In this document: positions 14,311 to 28,952 of the stretch, piece by piece
Layout: the number at the start of each line of letters is the position of its first letter
How positions within the stretch are numbered: the first letter of the stretch is position 1
Program-made: the position numbers and the translations under genes
Notes under the pieces: model-generated
The model's input: only the letters and a program-made list of their open reading frames with translations
The model's database searches: none
What the model was told of the DNA's origin: nothing
From: Loxodes magnus
Lineage: Eukaryota > Ciliophora > Karyorelictea > Loxodida > Loxodidae
Length of the DNA: 64,000 bases
Assembly (NCBI GenBank): GCA_946699065.1
Contig: CAMPDV010001038.1
Coordinates: 62,001-126,000 of the forward strand
Direction of reading: 5' to 3'

Positions 14311-16527
14311 TCAAACTCATTTTCTTAATTTTCTTATTCACTTTTCTTATTAATCTTATTTAACTTCTACTATTTGATACTTTCAATTACTAAACTGATC
14401 TTCACCCTGATTTTCTTACTTTTCTTATTCACTCTTCTTAGAAATCTTATTTAACTTCTACTATTTGATACTTTCAATTACTGATCTTCACCCTCATTTT
14501 CTTACTTCTCTTATTCACTTTTCTTAGAAATCTTATTTAACTTCTAGTGTGTTTGATACATTCTATTACTGATCTCCACACTCTTTTTCTTACTTTTCTT
14601 ATTCACTTTTCTTAGAAATCTTATTTAACTTCTACTATTTGATACTTTCAATTACTAAACTGATCTTCACCCTCATTTTCTTACTTTTCTTATTCACTCT
14701 TCTTAGAAATCTTATTTAACTTCTACTATTTGATACTTTCAATTACTGATCTTCACCCTTATTTTCTTACTTTTCTTATTCACTTTTCTTAGAAATCTTA
14801 TTTAACTTCTACTATTTGATACTTTCAATTACTGATCTTCACCCTCATTTTCTTAATTACTTATTCACTTTTCTTAGAAATCTTATTTAACTTCTAGTGT
14901 GTTTGATACATTCTATTACTGATCTCCACACTCTTTTTCTTACTTTTCTTATTCACTTTTCTTAGAAATCTTATTTAACTTCTACTATTTGATACTTTCA
15001 ATTACTAAACTGATCTTCACCCTTATTTTCTTACTTTTCTTATTCACTTTTCTTAGAAATCTTATTTAACTTCTACTATTTGATACTTTCAATTACTAAA
15101 CTGATCTTCACCCTCATTTTATTACTTTTCTTATTCACTCTTCTTAGAAATCTTATTTAACTTCTACTATTTGATACTTTCAAATAATAAACTGATCTTA
15201 AACCTCATTTTATTACTTTTCTTATTCACTTTTTTTAGAAATCTTATTTAACTTCTACTATTTGATACTTTCAATTACTAAACTGATCTTCACACTCTTT
15301 TTCTTACTTTTCTTATTCACTTTTCTTAGAAATCTTATTTAACTTCTACTATTATACTTTCAATTACTAAACTGATCTTGACACTCTTTTTCTTACTTTT
15401 CTTATTCACTTTTCTTAGAACTCTTATTTAACTTCTAGTATTTTTTAATTCTTGATCTTCACACTCTTTTTATTATTTTTCTTATTCAGTTTTCTTAGAA
15501 ATCTTATTTAACTTCTACTATTATACTTTCAATTACTAAACTTCAAACTCTTTTTCTTTATTTTCTTATTCACTTTTCTTAGAAATTTATTTAACTTCTA
15601 CTATATGATACTTTCAATTACTGATCTTCACCCTCATTTTCTTACTTCTCTTATTCACTTTTCTTAGAAATCTTATTAAACTTCTACTATTTGATACTTT
15701 CAATTACTGATCTTCACCCTCATTTTCTTACTTTTCTTATTCACTTTTCTTAGAACTCTTATTTAACTTCTACTATTTTTTAATTCTTGATCTTCACACT
15801 CTTTTTATTATTTTTCTTATTCACTTTTCTTAGAAATCTTATGTTACCTAGTATTTGATACTTTCAATTACTAAACTGATCTTCATCCTCATTTTCTTAC
15901 TTTTCTTATTCACTTTTCTTAGAAATCTTATTTAACTTCTACTATTTGATACTTTCAATTACTAAACTTCAAACTCATTTTCTTAATTTTCTTATTCACT
16001 TTTCTTATTAATCTTATTTAACTTCTACTATTTGATACTTTCAATTACTAAACTGATCTTCACCCTGATTTTCTTACTTTTCTTATTCACTCTTCTTAGA
16101 AATCTTATTTAACTTCTACTATTTGATACTTTCAATTACTGATCTTCACCCTCATTTTCTTACTTCTCTTATTCACTTTTCTTAGAAATCTTATTTAACT
16201 TCTAGTGTGTTTGATACATTCTATTACTGATCTCCACACTCTTTTTCTTACTTTTCTTATTCACTTTTCTTAGAAATCTTATTTAACTTCTACTATTTGA
16301 TACTTTCAATTACTAAACTGATCTTCACCCTCATTTTCTTACTTTTCTTATTCACTCTTCTTAGAAATCTTATTTAACTTCTACTATTTGATACTTTCAA
16401 TTACTGATCTTCACCCTTATTTTCTTACTTTTCTTATTCACTTTTCTTAGAAATCTTATTTAACTTCTACTATTTGATACTTTCAATTACTGATCTTCAC
16501 CCTCATTTTCTTAATTACTTATTCACT
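13351..16527 (+). repeat. Overlapping duplication, offset 1658 bp
   Basis: Positions 13351-14869 match 15009-16527. The private G at 13831 is repeated at 15489, and CTATATG at 13943 recurs at 15601. The first copy partly overlaps the second copy of the 2860-bp duplication, so this event was overlaid on the earlier one or both arose in one complex exchange. The unit is about 19 monomers. Confidence 0.87.
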
Positions 16528-17640
16528 CTTCTTAGAAATCTTATTTAACTTCTACTATTTGATACTTTCAATTACTGATCTTCACCCTCATTTTCTTACT
16601 TTTCTTATTCACTTTTCTTAGAAATCTTATTTAACTTCTACTATTTGATACTTTCAATTACTAAACTGATCTTCACCCTGATTTTCTTACTTTTCTTATT
16701 CACTCTTCTTAGAAATCTTATTTAACTTCTACTATTTGATACTTTCAATTACTGATCTTCACCCTCATTTTCTTACTTCTCTTATTCACTTTTCTTAGAA
16801 ATCTTATTTAACTTCTAGTGTGTTTGATACATTCTATTACTGATCTCCACACTCTTTTTCTTACTTTTCTTATTCACTTTTCTTAGAAATCTTATTTAAC
16901 TTCTACTATTTGATACTTTCAATTACTAAACTGATCTTCACCCTCATTTTCTTACTTTTCTTATTCACTCTTCTTAGAAATCTTATTTAACTTCTACTAT
17001 TTGATACTTTCAATTACTGATCTTCACCCTTATTTTCTTACTTTTCTTATTCACTTTTCTTAGAAATCTTATGTTACCTAGTATTTGATACTTTCAATTA
17101 CTGATCTTCACCCTCATTTTCTTAATTACTTATTCACTCTTCTTAGAAATCTTATTTAACTTCTACTATTTGATACTTTCAATTACTGATCTTAAACCTC
17201 ATTTTATTACTTTTCTTATTCACTTTTCTTAGAAATCTTATTTAACTTCTACTATTTGATACTTTCAATTACTAAACTGATCTTCACCCTGATTTTCTTA
17301 CTTTTCTTATTCACTCTTCTTAGAAATCTTATTTAACTTCTACTATTTGATACTTTCAATTACTGATCTTCACCCTCATTTTCTTACTTCTCTTATTCAC
17401 TTTTCTTAGAAATCTTATTTAACTTCTAGTGTGTTTGATACATTCTATTACTGATCTCCACACTCTTTTTCTTACTTTTCTTATTCACTTTTCTTAGAAA
17501 TCTTATTTAACTTCTACTATTTGATACTTTCAATTACTAAACTGATCTTCACCCTCATTTTCTTACTTTTCTTATTCACTCTTCTTAGAAATCTTATTTA
17601 ACTTCTACTATTTGATACTTTCAATTACTGATCTTCACCC
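15998..17640 (+). repeat. Seven-monomer repeat, period 613/611 bp
   Basis: TAGTGTG monomers at 16203, 16816 and 17427 are spaced 613 and 611 bp and head a repeated order of about seven types. The second unit differs from the first by carrying a GTTACCTAG core (2 bp shorter) and a CTTAAACCTC copy, which explains 611. The 613-bp form recurs at 20027 to 20640. Outer limits are approximate. Confidence 0.78.
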
Positions 17641-17738
17641 TTATTTTCTTACTTTTCTTATTCACTTTTCTTAGAAATTTATTTAACTTCTACTATTTGA
17701 TACTTTCAATTACTAAACTGATCTTCACCCTCATTTTA

Positions 17739-20224
17739 TTACTTTTCTTATTCACTCTTCTTAGAAATCTTATTTAACTTCTACTATTTGATACTTTCAA
17801 ATAATAAACTGATCTTAAACCTCATTTTCTTACTTTTCTTATTCACTTTTTTTAGAAATCTTATTTAACTTCTACTATTTTATACTTTCAATTACTGATC
17901 TTCACACTCTTTTTCTTACTTTTCTTATTCACTTTTCTTAGAAATCTTATTTAACTTCTACTATTATACTTTCAATTACTAAACTGATCTTGACACTCTT
18001 TTTCTTACTTTTCTTATTCACTTTTCTTAGAACTCTTATTTAACTTCTAGTATTTTTTAATTCTTGATCTTCACACTCTTTTTATTATTTTTCTTATTCA
18101 CTTTTCTTAGAAATCTTATTTAACTTCTACTATTATACTTTCAATTACTAAACTTCAAACTCTTTTTCTTTATTTTCTTATTCACTTTTCTTAGAAATTT
18201 ATTTAACTTCTACTATATGATACTTTCAATTACTGATCTTCACCCTCATTTTCTTACTTCTCTTATTCACTTTTCTTAGAAATCTTATTAAACTTCTACT
18301 ATTTGATACTTTCAATTACTGATCTTCACCCTCATTTTCTTACTTTTCTTATTCACTTTTCTTAGAACTCTTATTTAACTTCTACTATTTTTTAATTCTT
18401 GATCTTCACACTCTTTTTATTATTTTTCTTATTCACTTTTCTTAGAAATCTTATGTTACCTAGTATTTGATACTTTCAATTACTAAACTGATCTTCATCC
18501 TCATTTTCTTACTTTTCTTATTCACTTTTCTTAGAAATCTTATTTAACTTCTACTATTTGATACTTTCAATTACTAAACTTCAAACTCATTTTCTTAATT
18601 TTCTTATTCACTTTTCTTATTAATCTTATTTAACTTCTACTATTTGATACTTTCAATTACTAAACTGATCTTCACCCTGATTTTCTTACTTTTCTTATTC
18701 ACTCTTCTTAGAAATCTTATTTAACTTCTACTATTTGATACTTTCAATTACTGATCTTCACCCTCATTTTCTTACTTCTCTTATTCACTTTTCTTAGAAA
18801 TCTTATTTAACTTCTAGTGTGTTTGATACATTCTATTACTGATCTCCACACTCTTTTTCTTACTTTTCTTATTCACTTTTCTTAGAAATCTTATTTAACT
18901 TCTACTATTTGATACTTTCAATTACTAAACTGATCTTCACCCTCATTTTCTTACTTTTCTTATTCACTCTTCTTAGAAATCTTATTTAACTTCTACTATT
19001 TGATACTTTCAAATAATAAACTGATCTTAAACCTCATTTTCTTACTTTTCTTATTCACTTTTTTTAGAAATCTTATTTAACTTCTACTATTTTATACTTT
19101 CAATTACTGATCTTCACACTCTTTTTCTTACTTTTCTTATTCACTTTTCTTAGAAATCTTATTTAACTTCTACTATTATACTTTCAATTACTAAACTGAT
19201 CTTGACACTCTTTTTCTTACTTTTCTTATTCACTTTTCTTAGAACTCTTATTTAACTTCTAGTATTTTTTAATTCTTGATCTTCACACTCTTTTTATTAT
19301 TTTTCTTATTCACTTTTCTTAGAAATCTTATTTAACTTCTACTATTATACTTTCAATTACTAAACTTCAAACTCTTTTTCTTTATTTTCTTATTCACTTT
19401 TCTTAGAAATTTATTTAACTTCTACTATATGATACTTTCAATTACTGATCTTCACCCTCATTTTCTTACTTCTCTTATTCACTTTTCTTAGAAATCTTAT
19501 TAAACTTCTACTATTTGATACTTTCAATTACTGATCTTCACCCTCATTTTCTTACTTTTCTTATTCACTTTTCTTAGAACTCTTATTTAACTTCTACTAT
19601 TTTTTAATTCTTGATCTTCACACTCTTTTTATTATTTTTCTTATTCACTTTTCTTAGAAATCTTATGTTACCTAGTATTTGATACTTTCAATTACTAAAC
19701 TGATCTTCATCCTCATTTTCTTACTTTTCTTATTCACTTTTCTTAGAAATCTTATTTAACTTCTACTATTTGATACTTTCAATTACTAAACTTCAAACTC
19801 ATTTTCTTAATTTTCTTATTCACTTTTCTTATTAATCTTATTTAACTTCTACTATTTGATACTTTCAATTACTAAACTGATCTTCACCCTGATTTTCTTA
19901 CTTTTCTTATTCACTCTTCTTAGAAATCTTATTTAACTTCTACTATTTGATACTTTCAATTACTGATCTTCACCCTCATTTTCTTACTTCTCTTATTCAC
20001 TTTTCTTAGAAATCTTATTTAACTTCTAGTGTGTTTGATACATTCTATTACTGATCTCCACACTCTTTTTCTTACTTTTCTTATTCACTTTTCTTAGAAA
20101 TCTTATTTAACTTCTACTATTTGATACTTTCAATTACTAAACTGATCTTCACCCTCATTTTCTTACTTTTCTTATTCACTCTTCTTAGAAATCTTATTTA
20201 ACTTCTACTATTTGATACTTTCAA
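17739..20224 (+). repeat. Tandem segmental duplication, period 1212 bp
   Basis: Positions 17739-19012 match 18951-20224. A rare change, CTATTTTATAC in place of CTATTTGATAC, occurs at 17875 and again at 19087. CTATATG at 18213 recurs at 19425. The unit is about 14 monomers, present about twice. Confidence 0.88.
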
Positions 20225-23200
20225 TTACTGATCTTCACCCTTATTTTCTTACTTTTCTTATTCACTTTTCTTAGAAATCTTATTTAACTTCTACTATTTG
20301 ATACTTTCAATTACTGATCTTCACCCTCATTTTCTTAATTACTTATTCACTCTTCTTAGAAATCTTATTTAACTTCTACTATTTGATACTTTCAATTACT
20401 GATCTTCACCCTCATTTTCTTACTTTTCTTATTCACTTTTCTTAGAAATCTTATTTAACTTCTACTATTTGATACTTTCAATTACTAAACTGATCTTCAC
20501 CCTGATTTTCTTACTTTTCTTATTCACTCTTCTTAGAAATCTTATTTAACTTCTACTATTTGATACTTTCAATTACTGATCTTCACCCTCATTTTCTTAC
20601 TTCTCTTATTCACTTTTCTTAGAAATCTTATTTAACTTCTAGTGTGTTTGATACATTCTATTACTGATCTCCACACTCTTTTTCTTACTTTTCTTATTCA
20701 CTTTTCTTAGAAATCTTATTTAACTTCTACTATTTGATACTTTCAATTACTAAACTGATCTTCACCCTCATTTTCTTACTTTTCTTATTCACTCTTCTTA
20801 GAAATCTTATTTAACTTCTACTATTTGATACTTTCAATTACTGATCTTCACCCTTATTTTCTTACTTTTCTTATTCACTTTTCTTAGAAATCTTATTTAA
20901 CTTCTACTATTTGATACTTTCAATTACTAAACTGATCTTCACCCTCATTTTATTACTTTTCTTATTCACTCTTCTTAGAAATCTTATTTAACTTCTACTA
21001 TTTGATACTTTCAAATAATAAACTGATCTTAAACCTCATTTTCTTACTTTTCTTATTCACTTTTTTTAGAAATCTTATTTAACTTCTACTATTTGATACT
21101 TTCAATTACTAAACTGATCTTCACACTCTTTTTCTTACTTTTCTTATTCACTTTTCTTAGAAATCTTATTTAACTTCTACTATTATACTTTCAATTACTA
21201 AACTGATCTTGACACTCTTTTTCTTACTTTTCTTATTCACTTTTCTTAGAACTCTTATTTAACTTCTAGTATTTTTTAATTCTTGATCTTCACACTCTTT
21301 TTATTATTTTTCTTATTCACTTTTCTTAGAAATCTTATTTAACTTCTACTATTATACTTTCAATTACTAAACTTCAAACTCTTTTTCTTTATTTTCTTAT
21401 TCACTTTTCTTAGAAATTTATTTAACTTCTACTATATGATACTTTCAATTACTGATCTTCACCCTTATTTTCTTACTTTTCTTATTCACTTTTCTTAGAA
21501 ATCTTATTTAACTTCTACTATTTGATACTTTCAATTACTAAACTTCACCCTCATTTTCTTACTTTTCTTATTCACTTTTCTTAGAACTCTTATTTAACTT
21601 CTACTATTTTTTAATTCTTGATCTTCACACTCTTTTTATTATTTTTCTTATTCACTTTTCTTAGAAATCTTATGTTACCTAGTATTTGATACTTTCAATT
21701 ACTAAACTGATCTTCATCCTCATTTTCTTACTTTTCTTATTCACTTTTCTTAGAAATCTTATTTAACTTCTACTATTTGATACTTTCAATTACTAAACTT
21801 CAAACTCATTTTCTTAATTTTCTTATTCACTTTTCTTATTAATCTTATTTAACTTCTACTATTTGATACTTTCAATTACTAAACTGATCTTCACCCTGAT
21901 TTTCTTACTTTTCTTATTCACTCTTCTTAGAAATCTTATTTAACTTCTACTATTTGATACTTTCAATTACTGATCTTCACCCTCATTTTCTTAATTACTT
22001 ATTCACTTTTCTTAGAAATCTTATTTAACTTCTAGTGTGTTTGATACATTCTATTACTGATCTCCACACTCTTTTTCTTACTTTTCTTATTCACTTTTCT
22101 TAGAAATCTTATTTAACTTCTACTATTTGATACTTTCAATTACTAAACTGATCTTCACCCTCATTTTCTTACTTTTCTTATTCACTCTTCTTAGAAATCT
22201 TATTTAACTTCTACTATTTGATACTTTCAATTACTGATCTTCACCCTTATTTTCTTACTTTTCTTATTCACTTTTCTTAGAAATCTTATTTAACTTCTAC
22301 TATTTGATACTTTCAATTACTAAACTGATCTTCACCCTCATTTTATTACTTTTCTTATTCACTCTTCTTAGAAATCTTATTTAACTTCTACTATTTGATA
22401 CTTTCAAATAATAAACTGATCTTAAACCTCATTTTCTTACTTTTCTTATTCACTTTTTTTAGAAATCTTATTTAACTTCTACTATTTGATACTTTCAATT
22501 ACTAAACTGATCTTCACACTCTTTTTCTTACTTTTCTTATTCACTTTTCTTAGAAATCTTATTTAACTTCTACTATTATACTTTCAATTACTAAACTGAT
22601 CTTGACACTCTTTTTCTTACTTTTCTTATTCACTTTTCTTAGAACTCTTATTTAACTTCTAGTATTTTTTAATTCTTGATCTTCACACTCTTTTTATTAT
22701 TTTTCTTATTCACTTTTCTTAGAAATCTTATTTAACTTCTACTATTATACTTTCAATTACTAAACTTCAAACTCTTTTTCTTTATTTTCTTATTCACTTT
22801 TCTTAGAAATTTATTTAACTTCTACTATATGATACTTTCAATTACTGATCTTCACCCTCATTTTCTTACTTCTCTTATTCACTTTTCTTAGAAATCTTAT
22901 TAAACTTCTACTATTTGATACTTTCAATTACTGATCTTCACCCTCATTTTATTACTTTTCTTATTCACTTTTCTTAGAACTCTTATTTAACTTCTACTAT
23001 TTTTTAATTCTTGATCTTCACACTCTTTTTATTATTTTTCTTATTCACTTTTCTTAGAAATCTTATGTTACCTAGTATTTGATACTTTCAAATACTAAAC
23101 TGATCTTAAACCTCGATTTATTACTTTTCTTATTCACTTTTCTTAGAAATCTTATTAAACTTCTACTATTTGATACTTTCAATTACTGATCTTCACCCTC

Positions 23201-25429
23201 ATTTTCTTACTTTTCTTATTCACTTTTCTTAGAACTCTTATTTAACTTCTACTATTTGATACTTTCAATTACTAAACTGATCTTGACACTCTTTTTCTTA
23301 TTTTTCTTATTCACTTTTCTTAGAACTCTTATTTAACTTCTAGTATTTTTTAATTCTTGATCTTCACACTCTTTTTATTATTTTTCTTATTCACTTTTCT
23401 TAGAAATCTTATGTTACCTAGTATTTGATACTTTCAAATACTAAACTGATCTTAAACCTCGATTTATTACTTTTCTTATTCACTTTTCTTAGATATCTTA
23501 TTTAACTTCTACTATTTGATACTTTCAATTACTAAACTTCAAACTCTTTTTCTTACTTTTCTTATTCACTTTTCTTAGAAATCTTATTTAACTTCTACTA
23601 TTTGATACTTTCAATTACTAAACTGATCTTGACACTCTTTTTCTTACTTTTCTTATTCACTTTTCTTAGAACTCTTATTTAACTTCTAGTATTTTTTAAT
23701 TCTTGATCTTCACACTCTTTTTATTACTTTTCTTATTCACTTTTTTTAGAAATCTTATTTAACTTCTACTATTTGATACTTTCAATTACTAAACTGATCT
23801 TCACACTCTTTTTCTTACTTTTCTTATTCACTTTTCTTAGAAATTTATTTAACTTCTACTATTTGATACTTTCAATTACTAAACTGCCCTTGACACTCTT
23901 TTTCTTACTTTTCTTATTCACTTTTCTTAGAAATCTTATTTAACTTCTACTATTTGATACTTTCAATTACTAAACTGATCTTGACACTCTTTTTCTTACT
24001 TTTCTTATTCACTTTTCTTAGAACTCTTATTTAACTTCTAGTATTTTTTAATTCTTGATCTTCACACTCTTTTTATTACTTTTCTTATTCACTTTTTTTA
24101 GAAATCTTATTTAACTTCTACTATTTGATACTTTCAATTACTAAACTTCGAACTCTTTTTCTTAATTTTCTTATTCACTTTTCTTAGAACTCTTATTTAA
24201 CTTCTACTATTTGATACTTTCAATTACTAAACTTCAAACTCTTTTTCTTACTTTTCTTATTCACTTTTCTTAGAACTCTTATTTAACTTCTACTATTATA
24301 CTTTCAATTACTAAACTTCAAACTCTTTTTCTTTATTTTCTTATTCACTTTTCTTAGAAATTTATTTAACTTCTACTATATGATACTTTCAATTACTGAT
24401 CTTCACCCTCATTTTCTTACTTCTCTTATTCACTTTTCTTAGAAATCTTATTAAACTTCTACTATTTGATACTTTCAATTACTGATCTTCACCCTCATTT
24501 TCTTACTTTTCTTATTCACTTTTCTTAGAACTCTTATTTAACTTCTACTATTTTTTAATTCTTGATCTTCACACTCTTTTTATTATTTTTCTTATTCACT
24601 TTTCTTAGAAATCTTATGTTACCTAGTATTTGATACTTTCAAATACTAAACTGATCTTAAACCTCGATTTATTACTTTTCTTATTCACTTTTCTTAGATA
24701 TCTTATTTAACTTCTACTATTTGATACTTTCAATTACTAAACTTCAAACTCTTTTTCTTACTTCTCTTATTCACTTTTCTTAGAAATCTTATTTAACTTC
24801 TAGTATTTTTTAATTCTTGATCTTCACACTCTTTTTATTACTTTTCTTATTCACTTTTTTTAGAAATCTTATTTAACTTCTACTATTTGATACTTTCAAT
24901 TACTAAACTGATCTTCACACTCTTTTTCTTAATTTTCTTATTCACTTTTCTTAGAAATTTATTTAACTTCTACTATTTGATACTTTCAATTACTGATCTT
25001 CACCCTCATTTTATTACTTCTCTTATTCACTTTTCTTAGAAATCTTATGTTACCTAGTATTTGATACTTTCAATTACTGATCTTCACCCTCATTTTCTTA
25101 CTTTTCTTATTCACTTTTCTTAGAACTCTTATTTAACTTCTAGTATTTTTTAATTCTTGATCTTCACACTCTTTTTATTACTTTTCTTATTCACTTTTCT
25201 TAGAAATCTTATTTAACTTCTACTATTATACTTTCAATTACTAAACTTCAAACTCTTTTTCTTAATTTTCTTATTCACTTTTCTTAGAAATTTATTTAAC
25301 TTCTACTATATGATACTTTCAATTACTGATCTTCACCCTCATTTTCTTACTTCTCTTATTCACTTTTCTTAGAAATCTTATTAAACTTCTACTATTTGAT
25401 ACTTTCAATTACTGATCTTCACCCTCATT

Positions 25430-27295
25430 TTCTTACTTTTCTTATTCACTTTTCTTAGAACTCTTATTTAACTTCTACTATTTGATACTTTCAATTACTA
25501 AACTGATCTTGACACTCTTTTTCTTACTTTTCTTATTCACTTTTCTTAGAACTCTTATTTAACTTCTAGTATTTTTTAATTCTTGATCTTCACACTCTTT
25601 TTATTACTTTTCTTATTCACTTTTTTTAGAAATCTTATTTAACTTCTACTATTTGATACTTTCAATTACTAAACTTCGAACTCTTTTTCTTAATTTTCTT
25701 ATTCACTTTTCTTAGAAATTTATTTAACTTCTACTATTTGATACTTTCAATTACTGATCTTCACCCTCATTTTATTACTTCTCTTATTCACTTTTCTTAG
25801 AAATCTTATGTTACCTAGTATTTGATACTTTCAATTACTGATCTTCACCCTCATTTTCTTACTTTTCTTATTCACTTTTCTTAGAACTCTTATTTAACTT
25901 CTAGTATTTTTTAATTCTTGATCTTCACACTCTTTTTATTATTTTTCTTATTCACTTTTCTTAGAAATCTTATTTAACTTCTACTATTATACTTTCAATT
26001 ACTAAACTTCAAACTCTTTTTCTTTATTTTCTTATTCACTTTTCTTAGAAATTTATTTAACTTCTACTATATGATACTTTCAATTACTGATCTTCACCCT
26101 CATTTTCTTACTTCTCTTATTCACTTTTCTTAGAAATCTTATTAAACTTCTACTATTTGATACTTTCAATTACTGATCTTCACCCTCATTTTCTTACTTT
26201 TCTTATTCACTTTTCTTAGAACTCTTATTTAACTTCTACTATTTTTTAATTCTTGATCTTCACACTCTTTTTATTATTTTTCTTATTCACTTTTCTTAGA
26301 AATCTTATGTTACCTAGTATTTGATACTTTCAAATACTAAACTGATCTTAAACCTCGATTTATTACTTTTCTTATTCACTTTTCTTAGATATCTTATTTA
26401 ACTTCTACTATTTGATACTTTCAATTACTAAACTTCAAACTCTTTTTCTTACTTTTCTTATTCACTTTTCTTAGAAATCTTATTTAACTTCTACTATTTG
26501 ATACTTTCAATTACTAAACTGATCTTGACACTCTTTTTCTTACTTTTCTTATTCACTTTTCTTAGAACTCTTATTTAACTTCTAGTATTTTTTAATTCTT
26601 GATCTTCACACTCTTTTTATTACTTTTCTTATTCACTTTTTTTAGAAATCTTATTTAACTTCTACTATTTGATACTTTCAATTACTAAACTGATCTTCAC
26701 ACTCTTTTTCTTACTTTTCTTATTCACTTTTCTTAGAAATTTATTTAACTTCTACTATTTGATACTTTCAATTACTAAACTGCCCTTGACACTCTTTTTC
26801 TTACTTTTCTTATTCACTTTTCTTAGAAATCTTATTTAACTTCTACTATTTGATACTTTCAATTACTAAACTGATCTTGACACTCTTTTTCTTACTTTTC
26901 TTATTCACTTTTCTTAGAACTCTTATTTAACTTCTAGTATTTTTTAATTCTTGATCTTCACACTCTTTTTATTACTTTTCTTATTCACTTTTTTTAGAAA
27001 TCTTATTTAACTTCTACTATTTGATACTTTCAATTACTAAACTTCGAACTCTTTTTCTTAATTTTCTTATTCACTTTTCTTAGAAATTTATTTAACTTCT
27101 ACTATTTGATACTTTCAATTACTGATCTTCACCCTCATTTTATTACTTCTCTTATTCACTTTTCTTAGAAATCTTATGTTACCTAGTATTTGATACTTTC
27201 AATTACTGATCTTCACCCTCATTTTCTTACTTTTCTTATTCACTTTTCTTAGAACTCTTATTTAACTTCTACTATTTGATACTTTCAATTACTAA
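25430..27295 (+). repeat. Dispersed duplicate block, partner at 28953-30818 (offset 3523)
   Basis: This block of about 21 monomers matches 28953-30818 in monomer order and phase, including the CTATATG monomers at 26067 and 29590. A few substitutions separate the copies, for example TTTTCTTATTC here against TTTTATTATTC in the partner. The right end is sharp: AAACTTCAAACTC here and AAACTGATCTTGAC in the partner. The left end is approximate. Confidence 0.82.
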
Positions 27296-28952
27296 ACTTC
27301 AAACTCTTTTTCTTACTTTTCTTATTCACTTTTCTTAGAACTCTTATTTAACTTCTACTATTATACTTTCAATTACTAAACTTCAAACTCTTTTTCTTTA
27401 TTTTCTTATTCACTTTTCTTAGAAATTTATTTAACTTCTACTATATGATACTTTCAATTACTGATCTTCACCCTCATTTTCTTACTTCTCTTATTCACTT
27501 TTCTTAGAAATCTTATTAAACTTCTACTATTTGATACTTTCAATTACTGATCTTCACCCTCATTTTCTTACTTTTCTTATTCACTTTTCTTAGAACTCTT
27601 ATTTAACTTCTACTATTTTTTAATTCTTGATCTTCACACTCTTTTTATTATTTTTCTTATTCACTTTTCTTAGAAATCTTATGTTACCTAGTATTTGATA
27701 CTTTCAAATACTAAACTGATCTTAAACCTCGATTTATTACTTTTCTTATTCACTTTTCTTAGATATCTTATTTAACTTCTACTATTTGATACTTTCAATT
27801 ACTAAACTTCAAACTCTTTTTCTTACTTTTCTTATTCACTTTTCTTAGAAATCTTATTAAACTTCTACTATTATACTTTCAATTACTAAACTGATCTTGA
27901 CACTCTTTTTCTTACTTTTCTTATTCACTTTTCTTAGAACTCTTATTTAACTTCTAGTATTTTTTAATTCTTGATCTTCACACTCTTTTTATTACTTTTC
28001 TTATTCACTTTTTTTAGAAATCTTATTTAACTTCTACTATTTGATACTTTCAATTACTAAACTGATCTTCACACTCTTTTTCTTACTTTTCTTATTCACT
28101 TTTCTTAGAAATTTATTTAACTTCTACTATTTGATACTTTCAATTACTAAACTGATCTTGACACTCTTTTTCTTACTTCTCTTATTCACTTTTCTTAGAA
28201 ATCTTATTTAACTTCTACTATTTGATACTTTCAATTACTAAACTGATCTTGACACTCTTTTTCTTACTTTTATTATTCACTTTTCTTAGAACACTTAATT
28301 AACTTCTAGTATTTTTTAATTCTTGATCTTCACACTCTTTTTATTACTTTTCTTATTCACTTTTTTTAGAAATCTTATTTAACTTCTACTATTTGATACT
28401 TTAAATTACTAAACTTCGAACTCTTTTTCTTAATTTTCTTATTCACTTTTCTTAGAAATTTATTTAACTTCTACTATTTGATACTTTCAATTACTGATCT
28501 TCACCCTCATTTTATTACTTCTCTTATTCACTTTTCTTAGAAATCTTATGTTACCTAGTATTTGATACTTTCAATTACTGATCTTCACCCTCATTTTCTT
28601 ACTTTTCTTATTCACTTTTCTTAGAACTCTTATTTAACTTCTACTATTTGATACTTTCAATTACTAAACTGATCTTGACACTCTTTTTCTTACTTTTCTT
28701 ATTCACTTTTCTTAGAACTCTTATTTAACTTCTAGTATTTGATACTTTAAATTACTAAACTGATCTTCACACTCTTTTTCTTACTTTTCTTATTCACTTT
28801 TCTTAGAAATCTTATGTTACCTAGTATTTGATACTTTCAAATACTAAACTGATCTTAAACCTCGATTTATTACTTTTCTTATTCACTTTTCTTAGAAATC
28901 TTATTTAACTTCTACTATTTGATACTTTCAATTACTGATCTCCACACTCTTT

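Larger units (their letters stand above)
1..23090. other. Array domain I
   Basis: Defined by diagnostic variants. Present: CTATATG cassettes, TAGTGTG 88-bp monomers, TTCGTATTC copies, CACCCTGATTTTC copies, CTTAAACCTCATTTTATTAC copies, CTTAATTACTTATTC deletion copies and CATCCTC copies (from about 9.88 kb). Absent: CTCGATTTA, TTCGAA, GATGC and CAGATACTG types. It contains the 2395, 2860, 1658, 1212 and 613-bp duplications. The only CpG sites I saw are in TTCGTATTC copies. Confidence 0.8.
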
